Positions 34,781 to 45,915 of a stretch of 64,000 nucleotides of DNA are shown one piece after another. Source of the stretch: Aralia elata. Lineage: Eukaryota; Streptophyta; Magnoliopsida; Apiales; Araliaceae. The translations under genes and the position numbers were made by a program. The notes under the pieces are model-generated. The model ran no database searches and had not been told where the DNA came from. It saw only the letters and a list, made by a program, of their open reading frames with translations. The stretch covers positions 71,988,479 to 72,052,478 of the forward strand of contig CM068385.1 in the NCBI GenBank assembly GCA_034770075.1, in the 5' to 3' direction. Each line of letters opens with the position of its first letter. Position 1 is the stretch's first letter.

Positions 34781-34785
34781 AAGGT
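34781..34785. repeat. Target-site duplication AAGGT (right) of Tat element
   Basis: Pairs with 17291-17295. Confidence 0.9.
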
Positions 34786-36193
34786 AATATAGGTTTGAAG
34801 AAAAAAGTGAGAGGATACCAATTTTAAAATAAAGACCTAATTTATTTTAGGTATTTAATGAAATGGAATGTAAGCTAAAATGTTGTTAAATTACAAATCC
34901 ATTTAACAGAATTTTAGCAATGTCTAATACACTATCACTGCGTAGCATATTAGATGCTAATGAACCCGGACCGAATTACACGGGACTAGCTAAGGAATCT
35001 GAGAATATTTTCTCAAGGACATGGAAAAGTTTTCTGTTAATATCCTTAATATGGCCTATCCCCTGCAATCGGTTGCAGACATAAGCCTCAGAGGAAGAGA
35101 TTGTTACTTTTAAGAAAGTGGCAAGATGATAGCCCAGTTGGCTCCAATGCATCATGCTCGCATCCATGAGTAAACGAGATTCAGCTGTCAGCATGAAAAC
35201 TATGGGATGCTCCTACTATTACTTCCTTCACCTTCCAAGGAGTTGATGGGTGAGGAGAAAAGTAGGACAATATAGATATTAGATATCTAAGGATCTTTTT
35301 CGATCTAGAATGACAAATGGCACTACAGTATAGAACTTAAGTCCTAAAATGATCAATCTGATTGGTAACAATTGGGAAACACTTGAGTTTTAGAGGAAGG
35401 AGAGTTGATCCAAGAATTTGATCTTATACAATCACTTCCATACTCGTTCTCACAAATTGTTGTGCATTTTCACAAGAATAACGCTATATGTCAGCCTTCT
35501 TGAGTTGCTTAAACATGTTGAAACAACTGTAAAGAGTCATTTTCCAACCAAGAGAAGATCAAGTCTTACTTGGTAGATGATTCTTTCAGGAAGCAGGATG
35601 AGGAAGAGGCCAAAAGGAACTTCTTATAAAAGAAGAACATTTCAAAGAAGGTAAATGGAAAGGCAAAAACAAGGAATAATAAGAACAAAGACTGATGCAG
35701 ATAGACAAAGGAGTTTGCTTCCACTGCAATAAGCCGGGATACTGGAAAGGAATACTATAAGGAGAATTCTTACAGAGGCTAACCAAGCAGAGAAGCTTTA
35801 GTGAAGCTTCGGTTACAAATACAGGTCTGGTCCATAGATTATAAAAAAATAAAATCTTTCTGTAAGTCAAGGTTCTACTGGGGTATTGGATACCGGACCT
35901 TTGTAGTTGTCTCCCCTCACGAATGCAATCCAATGAAGAGACTAAGCAAAAGTAGAAAGCTAAACAAAGAGTAAGTAATCTTAAGTTGTGTGGAATTGGA
36001 GCAAAGGGTTGTTGTATATTAACTATAGAAACTTATAGTTATAGCATTGAAGCCTACGGGCAAGTATATTAAGTTAAATAAGTGTGTTATTATGTTCCAG
36101 TTCTCATTAGAAACATTAGAATACTTTCGTTTGTTGGACAAGGGAAGGTTCTGGGTATTTATATTTAAGATCAATTGTTTGTTCTATTTATAA
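34786..36193 (+). pseudogene. Ty1/copia gag and protease start, heavily decayed
   Basis: Resumes the copia element interrupted at 17290. ATG 34920 gives MSNTLSLRSILDANEPGPNY, the typical copia gag opening, then frames shift every few dozen codons. CFHCNKPGYWKGN near 35720 is a degenerate zinc knuckle with His replaced by Tyr, and VLDTG near 35880 is the protease active site. No long frame survives. Position next to an assembly gap and the indel density suggest that some damage is base-calling error. Confidence 0.75.
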
Positions 36194-36293
36194 NNNNNNN
36201 NNNNNNNNNNNNNNNNNNNNNNNNNNNNNNNNNNNNNNNNNNNNNNNNNNNNNNNNNNNNNNNNNNNNNNNNNNNNNNNNNNNNNNNNNNNNN
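36194..36293. other. Assembly gap (100 N)
   Basis: Exactly 100 N, the customary placeholder for unknown length. The copia gag on the left is plus strand and the copia LTR on the right is minus strand, so at least one LTR junction is missing. Confidence 0.98.
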
Positions 36294-36963
36294 CTTTTAC
36301 TAGACGTGGTAGATTTTTTGGTTGATCATTCATCCTATCTCCATGTACAACCTTATTATACACAATCATACCCTTTGATATACCTAAGATCTTAAGGGAC
36401 ACGCCAAAGTATATACTCATCATACACAAGGAATACTTATGGATGATTCTCAAGTTCAGAGGATCACTTGTGACTACTATCCCCCCACTATAGGAAACTT
36501 CCTATTGACAGGCGAGTAAAAACTCCATTATGTATTCCTTAGCGAGCCACGTTCAGTGTAACTTATTCTCCAATAAGCCAACCTACAATACTTGCTTTAG
36601 GTGTCCTCCACACAAATGATTATGAGATTCAATCCATCCTCTTCCTAAGAGCAAGCACACGTATGTACTAATCTATCCGGATTCACTAATCCCCTTTTAG
36701 TAATCCAACGATTAGGTAACGATTTTAGTTTGTGAGCATATCCAGAATTTAGATCTTAAAAAAACATTAGCATGATCATCCATCATGATTCTAAAAGCAT
36801 TGCTCAAAACTATGGGTTTATCACATTTAATATAATAGCACTATGTAGATAATATAAAATGCCTTTTTAAGAAAATCAATTCTTTTATTAATAAATGAAT
36901 AAGATTACAAAGTATATGCTACATCATATCAAATATGATTGGCTTGTGTGCATACTACTTTCA
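36294..36963 (-). mobile_element. Ty1/copia LTR fragment (minus strand)
   Basis: Collinear with 1914-2547 and ends at the same terminus (ACTTTCA). Rich in single-base insertions near the gap and clean beyond about 36760. It is followed directly by gypsy 3' sequence without polypurine tract, so it is the outer end of a 5' or solo LTR. Confidence 0.8.
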
Positions 36964-37219
36964 TGAATTCCATTAAGGAAATTGATGGGTTAAAGGAAGA
37001 ATGATACTCAGATATAATTGAGTTTATTAAAGGTTATGGAATAAAACCTACGAGAGTTTGTTGAGAAAAATAGATTAAATAGGTAATATAAAACCTATGT
37101 TATAGTCATACGTTAAAATTATTCAACGATAAAATTTCGAAAGAAATTGGACGAAAACCGAGTAAGAGAGGTTTGATATTTGTGATTCCGAGGACGGAAT
37201 CCTTATAAGGAGGGAATGA
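36964..37219 (+). mobile_element. Gypsy internal 3' end with polypurine tract
   Basis: No intact frame; ends with GATTCCGAGGACGGAATCC and AAGGAGGGAATGA immediately before an LTR start, the layout seen at 62970-63006. It is the tail of an element whose body lies beyond the copia insertion. Confidence 0.65.
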
Positions 37220-38183
37220 TGTGACAACCCGAATTTTCGAGAATAATTATAATAAGAATTTAATATAGAATAATTCTTATTAATAATATTACGTGTTAAG
37301 AGTTTAAAGGTGATAGTATAACCTAGATTATGTGTAGGTGATGATTAGTAACTATGAAAGTGTTCGTATAAGCTAATTTGGTGGTTTTCGAGAAATATAT
37401 TTTTAATTTTGGGCTAGTGAGTACTATTTATTGGATTTTAAATAAATAGTTGAATGGGTTAAATATTATTGAACGAGTTAATTGTTGTAAAATGACGCTA
37501 ACTCGGAATTTATGAGCGAGATATTAATGTGTAGATGATGTATGATGATTATGGGGAGTTTAATCGTGAAGAGCAGCGATTCGCGGATCGTGAATACCCT
37601 TTGTAATTTGGGATATTATTAATATTATTAAAAGGAGTTTAAATACTTATTATTTTTATGTGGGTGACATGTTTTAAAGGTTTATTGTTATAACCTGGGT
37701 TGATGTCAATGTATGAGATTTTTTTATGCGTTTGTTGAAACCGTAGGACGCGAATAATTAATTTTTTGCAAAGATCGCAAAATCACTATTTGTGGGGCGA
37801 CGTTTCCCGAGGCACTATTCACGCCATAATATTATTTGAGTCCTTTCTCGATTTTAATAAATTTTCATAAAATACGTGTATGCGATACGAATAATTATTT
37901 TCAAGTGGTTTCGGTGAAATTTTGTTTGAGCCTGATACGTGACTTTATCACGTATCCGGAAATGTTATATTTTATGGGTGTTCCGAATATTTCAAACAAA
38001 AACCCCATTAATAATTATTTTTTATGCGTCCCAATAATTTAATGGGAATTAACCCATATTTAATTTTGGGTAGAGTTATTTACCAGTTTTGGTACAAAAA
38101 GTGGGATTCTTTCGGGATATATTTTTGGTATATTTAAGGTATGGGTATTTTGGCTTGTTTACTCCAAGATGGGAAAACAAGCT
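37220..38183 (+). mobile_element. Gypsy 3' LTR, left part (interrupted)
   Basis: Begins TGTGACAACCCGAATTTTCG after a polypurine tract. Portions (CACTATTCACG..., ACTTTTTGTACC-type blocks) are the reverse complement of LTR A/B sequence at 5570-5900 and 12360-12560, marking it as a relative. Cut at 38183 by the next element; the remainder should lie beyond the window. Confidence 0.75.
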
Positions 38184-38429
38184 TGTAATGCCCGTGAATT
38201 TTGTAACGTCCCAATATTAAATTAAATCTAATTTAATTTAATGAGGTTAAACTGTTGTTTTGGGTAGTGTTGTGTTCTATTTAAACCAACTTGGGTTAAT
38301 TGGGTGGGTAAGATGTATAAGATGTGTCTATACTTGTGTTGGCAGGTATGATATAACTATGGTTAAGAAATAACAATATGTGAGTCAAGTGTAGGAATTG
38401 GTGTGTAATGGCTAAAATGGTCAAGAGTG

Positions 38430-38605
38430 GTTAATAACCAAGGTAATTATGAAGGGGCAATAACCATTGTATATCCAAATGGTTAATAACCAATGTAATT
38501 ATGGCGGGATAATAACCATTGTGTTTAAACAATGTAATTATGGCAAGATAATAACCAATGTCTAATAACCAATGAAGAATGGTTAATAACTAATGGATAA
38601 TAAAG
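38430..38605 (+). repeat. GGTTAATAACC imperfect tandem repeat in LTR
   Basis: Four to five copies of a ~42-bp unit (GGTTAATAACCAATGTAATT...), about 180 bp upstream of the TATA box. The core GGTTAATAACC is an imperfect palindrome. The array is repeated at about 63225-63400 in the 3' LTR. Confidence 0.8.
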
Positions 38606-38763
38606 ATTTTGCGAAAAGACTATTTTAACCTTAAAAGAAATTGGGTAATGATTAAAATACCCTTGAGGAAGTTGCTAGGAAGCTTCCTATTATTGATGAA
38701 TTGATCAAATTGTCCTTGCCTAGTCATGATTAATGACTATTTTGCCCATGGTCTCTACTTTCC

Positions 38764-38770
38764 TATAAAT
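38764..38770 (+). promoter_or_regulatory. TATA box of the gypsy LTR promoter
   Basis: TATAAAT in CTATAAATAGGACCCC, followed by the purine-rich leader. Identical copy at 63562 in the 3' LTR. Confidence 0.65.
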
Positions 38771-39920
38771 AGGACCCCTCACCAATGATAGTAGGGGTTG
38801 GTTCATTTATTATTCACCAAGTATAGAGAGTTTGTGAGCTTGAGAGAGAGCTAAGGAAGAAACCCATTTTCGGGTGGAGCTTAAACACTTGTGAGAAATA
38901 TTTGAGAGGAAAAGCAAGGAGGGGTGCCGACCAAAGGAGAAGGAAAAGAAGAGAAGTCTAGCTTTGTTATACCATCCTCATTCACAATATATTTTGGAAA
39001 GAGGAGGAGAATAGCCATTTAATCTAGGTATGGATCTCATTTCTTTCAAACCCTAGTTCTTGTTGTTATTATTATAGTATGAGTATTACACATTTATTTT
39101 GTTAGAAACTTTTATGTGTTGGTTGGTGTTGGTGGTAGAGAGGGAGTATTCATGGATCTAGGTTTGTATTTTGCTAGATCTATATTATTGCAAAACATGC
39201 TTAATAAATATGGTTTTAAAGCTATAAAAGAAGAGATCTTGATCTTGTATGCTTTATTGATACTATATATAAGTTTAGAATTTTTGAAACATGTTTTGAT
39301 GGGTTTTGTATGCTAAAACATGGGAGTAATATTATTTATTGGAGTACAAAATTTATGGAGAAAAAATGTTGATTTAAGTCATAAATATTTTGTTGTAATA
39401 TTAGAAATATTTGTGTAGTCATGAGTAATGTTTGGGAATTTATTTGGAGTATAAAACTTGTTTAATGGTGATTAGAATCCATTTGGTGTGAAAAGAAAAA
39501 AAAAGAAAAGGAAAGAAAAAACAATTCCCTGTATGCTGCTGGTTGGGGTTGAGGCAGGCCGCGCATGGCGCGCGCCTGGATGAACAAGGGGTGGGCCGCG
39601 CATGGCGCGCCAGTCTGCCAAGCCTTAGGCGCCAAACAGCGTCGTTTTGTCTGGACGGGGGAAAGACATGCGCGCAATGCGCGGAAGGCACCAAGCGAGA
39701 ATTTACAGTTTTGCCCCTTCGTCCGGATTTCAACTTATTTACCAGAATGCCATCAAGGGTTAATTTTAATTAAATTTAATGTTTTAAATATTATTAATTA
39801 ATTTTGTAAAATTAGTAAATGTACAAAATTAAGTTTGCGCATCAAATAGTATATTTTCTAAAAATATTATTAATTAATTATTGTTATTAAATAATGATTG
39901 AGGATAATTAAGAATTGTAA

Positions 39921-40500
39921 ATTAATTATTTATTATTTGATTAACATTAAATAATAAATAAACCTAATTAATTATTATTTAGTATTTAAATAATAACTAA
40001 AGATAATTCCTATTTACTAATTAATTATTTATTATTTGATTAACTTTAAATAATAAATAATTATTTATTAATAATAATAACTAAAGATAATTAGTACTCA
40101 CTTATTAATTATTTATTATTTGATTAACTTTAAATAATAAATAAACCTAATTAGTTATTATTTATTAATAATAATAACTAAGGATAATTAGTACTCACTA
40201 ATTAATTATTTATTATTTGATTAACATTAAATAATAAATGAACCTAATTAGTTATTATTTATTATTAAATAATAACCTAAAGATAATTATTACTCACTAA
40301 TTAATTATTTATTAATTGATTAACTTTAAATAATAAATAAACTTAATTAATTATTATTTAATCTTAAATAATAATTAAAGACAATTAAAATTTATAATTC
40401 GATTATTATTTAATTAACAATTAAATAATAAGTGAATATAATTAGTTATTAATTACTATTGATAATAAATAAAGATAATTAATTAATTACTATTTAATAG
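39921..40500. repeat. AT-rich tandem repeat, unit about 97-99 bp
   Basis: ATTAATTATTTATTATTTGA starts at 39921, 40020, 40104, 40201 and (varied) 40300, then decays. Spacings 99, 84, 97 and 99. Inside the putative LTR intron. Confidence 0.8.
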
Positions 40501-40917
40501 TAATTAAATGAAGATAGAGTCAATAAAATAGAGAGAGTTTAATAACCCACTAATTAAACAATCATAATAAATTGTTTAAGGGTTTAATAAATGAATATTA
40601 CTTAAGAAAGAGTATTGTTAATTAATTGAACAATTATTATTAATTGTTTAAGAGTTTAATAAGTGTTTATCACTTAAGGAAAACATTGTTAATTAATTAA
40701 ACCATCAACCTAAAGATCAATTAAGTGTCTTATAGGATTTATGATAGTTTATTAACTTATGTGTGCTATGTGATTTGCTTAATTGTTAAATAAATAGCAT
40801 AAGTAAGCGTATCGATATACAACTACGCAGTACTAATTGATAGATCGACATTATCAATGTTAGGTTCTTCAAGGCCAATTAGTTAAAGCTAGAATTATTG
40901 GTAGCTGAGCAGACAGG

Positions 40918-40922
40918 CAAGT
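40918..40922. repeat. Target-site duplication CAAGT (left)
   Basis: Matches 52511-52515 across the 40923-52510 element. Confidence 0.93.
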
Positions 40923-43718
40923 TGTGACACCCCCAAATCCAGGTACTTAATTCCCACTGATTTGGTGTTCACTATAACATACAATCACATCTAACTACCC
41001 ATAATCAAGAACAATTAAATAAACTTAAAGAATTATCTTCCCAAAATGGGTTACATCTCCAAGCTATTAAATAATCAAATCCCAGGTTATCATAACCTTA
41101 ATACATTAAATGCGGAATAAAATATAGTCTAAAACAAGTCTGGTACAAAATATTCATCAATTAAATAATAAATCTATAACTATTTCTGCATCTTGCCCTT
41201 GCCCTTACTGTGTGGACGGCTCGTCCTGCTTCTCGGGCTTTGCTGAAATGTTTAGTGCAAGAGTGAGCAAACAATTGCCCACAAGAATGATAACAATAAC
41301 TTTTAATTGAAATAGAGTTCAAATGAGAAGCAATGATTTTCTGAAGTTAATCAATAAGTAATCAAAGTTTGAATATATCTGAGGGTCTCAAGACCTCGAA
41401 ACTATGTCCTAGGTTAGCAAGTATTTCTACCGTAACCTTTAACAGTCTTAAAGACTATAGATGGACCTTCGTCTCGTACTCAGGGGGATCAGCCCTTTGT
41501 ACAATGTATTGTGCACAAACATTTTAACGCTAAGCGTAATAATCCCCTATGATAGGGTTGTTCATTCTCAGTTTATAATAAGAAGTTCGTACCAAAAAGA
41601 ACTTGGCTTGGAACAAGTTTAGATAATCTAAGTTTTTGAAACGCTCATCAACTAAGGACTAGCTGAATCAATAATGGTTTGCTAGTCTAGATTATTCGAT
41701 AAAGTTTATATTCGAAGTTTGAATGATAGTCAATAACTGAATAAATAATATCTGGAACAAAATATAATTATTCAACATAATATCAGCCTTGCTTGAATAA
41801 CAATAAGCTAAGGATAATTAATTCACTCAAAGGAAGCAAACTTGTTGAAATAATAACAAGCTTAAGAAATAAATAACTTGCTATAACAATTTAACAAGTT
41901 TAGAGAAAGAAAACTTGCCTCAAGCGTAGATTACAAATTAAATAATTCACGATCCTTAAATCAACCTATACAATTAATTATAAAATTGTAACATAATTAG
42001 TCACAAAATTAAAAGCATTTAAGGCTTGCTCTTTATCTCATTTAGCATACCATAGTCAACAAATACTAGTTTAGCAACCATCTTGGTAATACATTAGTCA
42101 CATTAATAAGTTTAATTATGCATCATAATTTCCCAGAAAAGAAAATAATAAATTAAATTTTTTTTTTTTAAACAGTAGTGTTTCTCGCCGGGGCGAGAAA
42201 AACTTAACAAAATTGTCGCCGGGGCGAGTCTATCGCCGGGGCGGCATTTTGCTTAACTATTTTGTCGCCGGGGCGACGATGTCCGCTGGGGCGAAGAAAT
42301 CAGTTCATTTCTATCGCCGGGGCGATAGACTTGACTGTCGTCTTCCCCAACTCGCGAACCAGTGAAAACTTAGGCCAAATTTGGCCAAAATTTTCCAAAT
42401 TCTACCATCCAGAAAACAAATTAGATATACCCAAACACCATATATGATATAAAACATTTACCCAACATGTTTTCTAACTAATCTAAGCATTATAAAACAC
42501 ATAATCAATCAATTTAAAACCAAAAATTCACTGTTTTATAAAATAACCATGTTTTTTGCCATTTTCATAAAACAAAAACTCTGTAAATTCATTTTTCAAT
42601 CAACTGAACCCATTCTTCTTGCATTATTCATGTTTTTCATCAAATAATCATAAACAATTATCAATTTACCGATTAATAACCAATTAGAGCATCAATTTTC
42701 AATACATATATACAATTCATAAAGTAAACTCTGTAAAAACTAAAAACTCAATTCTAAAGCATGTTTTTCATGGATTAATACCTCTAAATTAATTGTTAAA
42801 TCATCATATAATCATCTAACACATGCGTTCTAACATTTTTAACCAAGTAATTCATGAATTTAGCATATAAATTCATATATAGAGAAAATAAAACATAGTA
42901 AATAGTTTATACCTTTCAAATTCTTAGAAATTTGATTAAGCTTCCTTGGTTTTTGGAAATTCTTTCTCCAATCTCCAAGCTTCTCTCTCAAATTCTCTCT
43001 TTTCTCTCAACTCTCAAATTCTCAAGCTCTGCTCTCTGTTTTCTCTCAAACTCTGATGTTCTTCTTCTTTTCTCTCTGTTCTTTCTCTTTTCTTTTTCTT
43101 TCAACTGACGTACTTTCTTTTAAAAAATAAAACTGATGCAAAATTAAAAACTAAAATAAAAACTGATACTTAATACAATAATAACGTATCATCAGTTATA
43201 AAATTTCAAAAGCCATAAGGCTTGTTTGGCAAAGCAAGATTAAAATAATCCATTATTCTAACTAAAGGCTTGTTTGGCAAAACACAAATAAAATAACTCA
43301 TTTTTCCAACTAAAGGTCATAAGGCCTAGTTTGGAAAAACAAAATTAAAACTCCTTCCAGTTATTGAAATAAACCAATATAACATATAGTTTAAAATGTC
43401 ACACATTTAATTCAATTGAACTTATTATTAAATAAATTCAATTAAATATAATTAACTCAAATAATAATTTCATTTAACAAATAACAATAATACCAAATAA
43501 ATTCTCTTATTCAAATAAATTATTTATTCAAATAAACCTTTTCATCATCTAATTTAATCATTAAATTAAATTAGAATAAACATAACAAATCACATTTAAA
43601 TAATATTTAACATTATTAAATTCAACAAAATACCCACATTAAACTCAATAAATTAATAAAAATATTTATATAACTCAATAAATATTTTTATTCAATCATA
43701 AAAATTGCATTCGTTACA
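40923..43718 (-). mobile_element. Family C 3' LTR
   Basis: Plus-strand ends TGTGACACCCCC...CGTTACA. Differs from 49724-52510 by scattered indels. One of these (extra base at about 41211) breaks the mini-exon frame at 41180-41242. GC-rich TCGCCGGGGCGA boxes at 42184-42330; donor-like GTATAA at 42912. Confidence 0.95.
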
Positions 43719-43829
43719 TCTTTCCCTCCTTAAAAGGATTCTGTCCCCAGAATCACAACGCAATTAAATCGTCCGTTACATTCTCCCCTCCTTACAAAGA
43801 TTTTGTCCCCAGAATCGCAATATATATAA
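43719..43829 (-). promoter_or_regulatory. Duplicated polypurine tract block
   Basis: On the minus strand two similar ~50-bp blocks follow the pol stop, each with CTGGGGACA, AATC, AAGGAGGG and then TGTAACG. The second abuts the LTR; the first ends in a false LTR start (TGTAACGGACG). Confidence 0.75.
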
Positions 43830-44645
43830 TTAAACAAACAATTGAGGGTAATTCTGCATCATTTGCTCTTCGAGTTCCCACGTTGCTTCCTCAGCATTGT
43901 GGTTCCTCCATATTACCTTTACAGAAGGTATCACTTTACTTCTAAGGACTTGTTCTTTCCTGTCCACTATTTGTACAGGAACCTCTTTATAAGACCAAAT
44001 CTTGCTCAAACTGTATCGGTTCATACTCTATGACATGTTTATAATCAGACTTATACGGTCGTAGCACCGATATGTGGAAAACATTGTGGACGTGGCCTAA
44101 CTCAGGAGGTAAAGCTACCTCATAAGCGACCTCACCCACCCGTTTCAGTACTTTCAAAGGGTCCAAATGAAATCGCGGACTTAGTTTACCCTTCTTTCCA
44201 AATCTGATTTTCCCTTTCCAGGGAGATACTTTGAGAAACACGAAGTTGCCGACCTCAAATTCGCGATTTTTGTCGGTGCTGGTCAGCATACTTTTTCTGC
44301 CTGTCTTGAGCGGCTATCAGTTCTGGCTCTTATTACTTGAACAATCTCAGCAGTTTGTTTGCACCAGCTCGGGGTCCTAATAGTCGACGTTCACCAACCT
44401 CATCCCAGCATAACGGAGTCCTAGCATTTCCTTCCGTACAACGCTTCGTAGGGTGGCATGCCGATACTGGCGTGATGACTGTTGTTGTAAGAAAATTCGA
44501 CCAAAGGTAAATGATCATCCCCAGTTTGCCCTTGAAATCCATGACACACGCTCTCAGCATGTCCTCCAACGTTTGAATTGTTTCTTTCACTCTGGCCATC
44601 GGTTTGAGGATGATAAGCTGTACTCATTCGCAACTGTGTCCCCAA
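43830..44645 (-). pseudogene. Family C integrase C-terminus and chromodomain-like end
   Basis: Minus strand in broken frames (44645-44421, 44599-44333, 44289-43987, 44024-43830). Carries YHPQTDGQSER, PPYEALYGRKC, FLKVSPWKGKIRFGKKGKLS, HNVFHISVLRPYKSD and the final VIWRNHNAEEATWELEEQM, a degenerate chromodomain that in chromoviruses is thought to steer integration to heterochromatin. At least four frame changes. Confidence 0.9.
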
Positions 44646-44702
44646 ACAAGTTTGCAGACTCCTCCAAAACTTTGATGTGAACCGTGGATCCCTGTCTGAC
44701 CA

Positions 44703-45764
44703 CTATTGATACTGGAACACCGTTGCCTTCGAGATAATTTCTTTGACATATAACTTCGCCAGCTGATCTAATGTGAATCTGACTTTGATTGGTAAAAAGT
44801 GCGCTGATTTCGTCAGTCGATCCACTATGACCCATATCGCGTCATATCCCTTCTGAGTAGCTGGAAGACCTACCACGAAATCCATCGTGATATGCTCCCA
44901 TTTCCATTCTGGTATCTCCAAAGGCTGTAGCAAACCACTTGGTCGTTGATGTTCTGCTTTTACTCTTTGACAGGTTAGGCACTTCGCAACACACTCAGCA
45001 ACCTCTCTTTTCATGTTTGGCCACCAGAAATGTTGGCGAAGATCTTGGTACATCTTCGTACTTCCTGGGTGAACCGAAAATCTTGAACTATGGGCTTCGG
45101 TCAAAATCTCTTCTCTGATCTTTAGTTCTGCCGGAACCCAAATTCCCCCTTCGAATCTAAGCAGTCCTTCGGTGTCAACTTTGTATTTAAGCTTTTCTCC
45201 CTCAAGCAATCTTTTTCGTATCTCAACACATTCCTCATCTTTGAGTTGCGCTTCCTTCACTTTTTCCACCAGAGTTGGTTGGGTTTCTATCTGAAATAAT
45301 TTTTCGGTCGACGTCATCTGATTCTTTACTTCTAGTTCCAACTTAGCCATTTCCTCCACGAGCTTCTCCTGAGCGGTTAGCAAAAACAATTTCTCCCGAC
45401 CCTTTCTGCTCAAAGCGTCTGCAACCACATTAGCTTTTCCCGGATGGTATAGGATTTCACAATCATAGTCCTTGATTAACTCTATCCATCTCCTTTGCCG
45501 CATATTCAAATCTTTCTGTGTAAAAATATACTTCAGACTTTTATGGTCTGTGTATATTTCACACTTCTCCCCATAGAGATAGTGTCGCCAGATTTTCAGA
45601 GCAAACACCACAGCTGCTAACTCTAAGTCATGGGTCGGATACCCTTTTTCATAGTCTTTTAGTTGGCGCGATGCATAAGCAATAACCTTTCCATTCTGCA
45701 TCAACACACAACCAAGTCCCTTATGCGATGCCTTCGCTATACACCACAAAATTTCCTGTATCAT
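44703..45764 (-). pseudogene. Family C RNase H, connection and integrase core
   Basis: Open minus-strand frame of 353 residues: RNase H (YASRQLKDYEKGYPTHDLEL, IYTDHKSLKYIF, ADALSRKG), then the integrase zinc domain (HPGSTKMYQDL, CLTCQRVKAEH) and the first catalytic part (MDFVVGLP, DAIWVIVDRLTKSAHFLP). The frame is lost at KEIISK, before the second catalytic Asp. Confidence 0.93.
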
Positions 45765-45915
45765 CTGGCAAAGACAATACAGGTGCCGAACTTAGTCTCT
45801 TCTTTAGTTCTTGGAAACTCTCTTCGCACTTCTCCGTCCAAACAAACTTCAACTGATTTTTCTTGTTAAATTCGTTAACGGAGTGGCGATTCTCGAGAAA
45901 TCTTGAATAAAACGC

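Larger units (their letters stand above)
38184..40922 (+). mobile_element. Tekay-like gypsy 5' LTR, first part
   Basis: Starts TGTAATGCCCGTGAATTTTG, repeated at 63007. Includes a GGTTAATAACC repeat array, a TATA box (38764), an ATG-poor purine-rich leader (38795-39027), a donor-like TAG|GTATGG (39028), GC-rich palindromes (39557-39611) and an AT-rich tandem array (39921-40500). Split at 40922 by the 40923-52510 element; it resumes at 52516. Confidence 0.9.

Noticed and set aside
17291..34785. Helitron or DNA transposon carrying the PMD gene
   Set aside because: LTRs, primer site, polypurine tract and the AAGGT duplication define an LTR element; the PMD gene lies inside it with no further terminal repeats seen.
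36184..36453. Open frame across the N gap
   Set aside because: Exists only because N codons are not counted as stops.
39440..39801. Overlapping frames of 66-97 codons on both strands
   Set aside because: GC-rich palindrome block lowers stop frequency; no motif and both strands are equally open.
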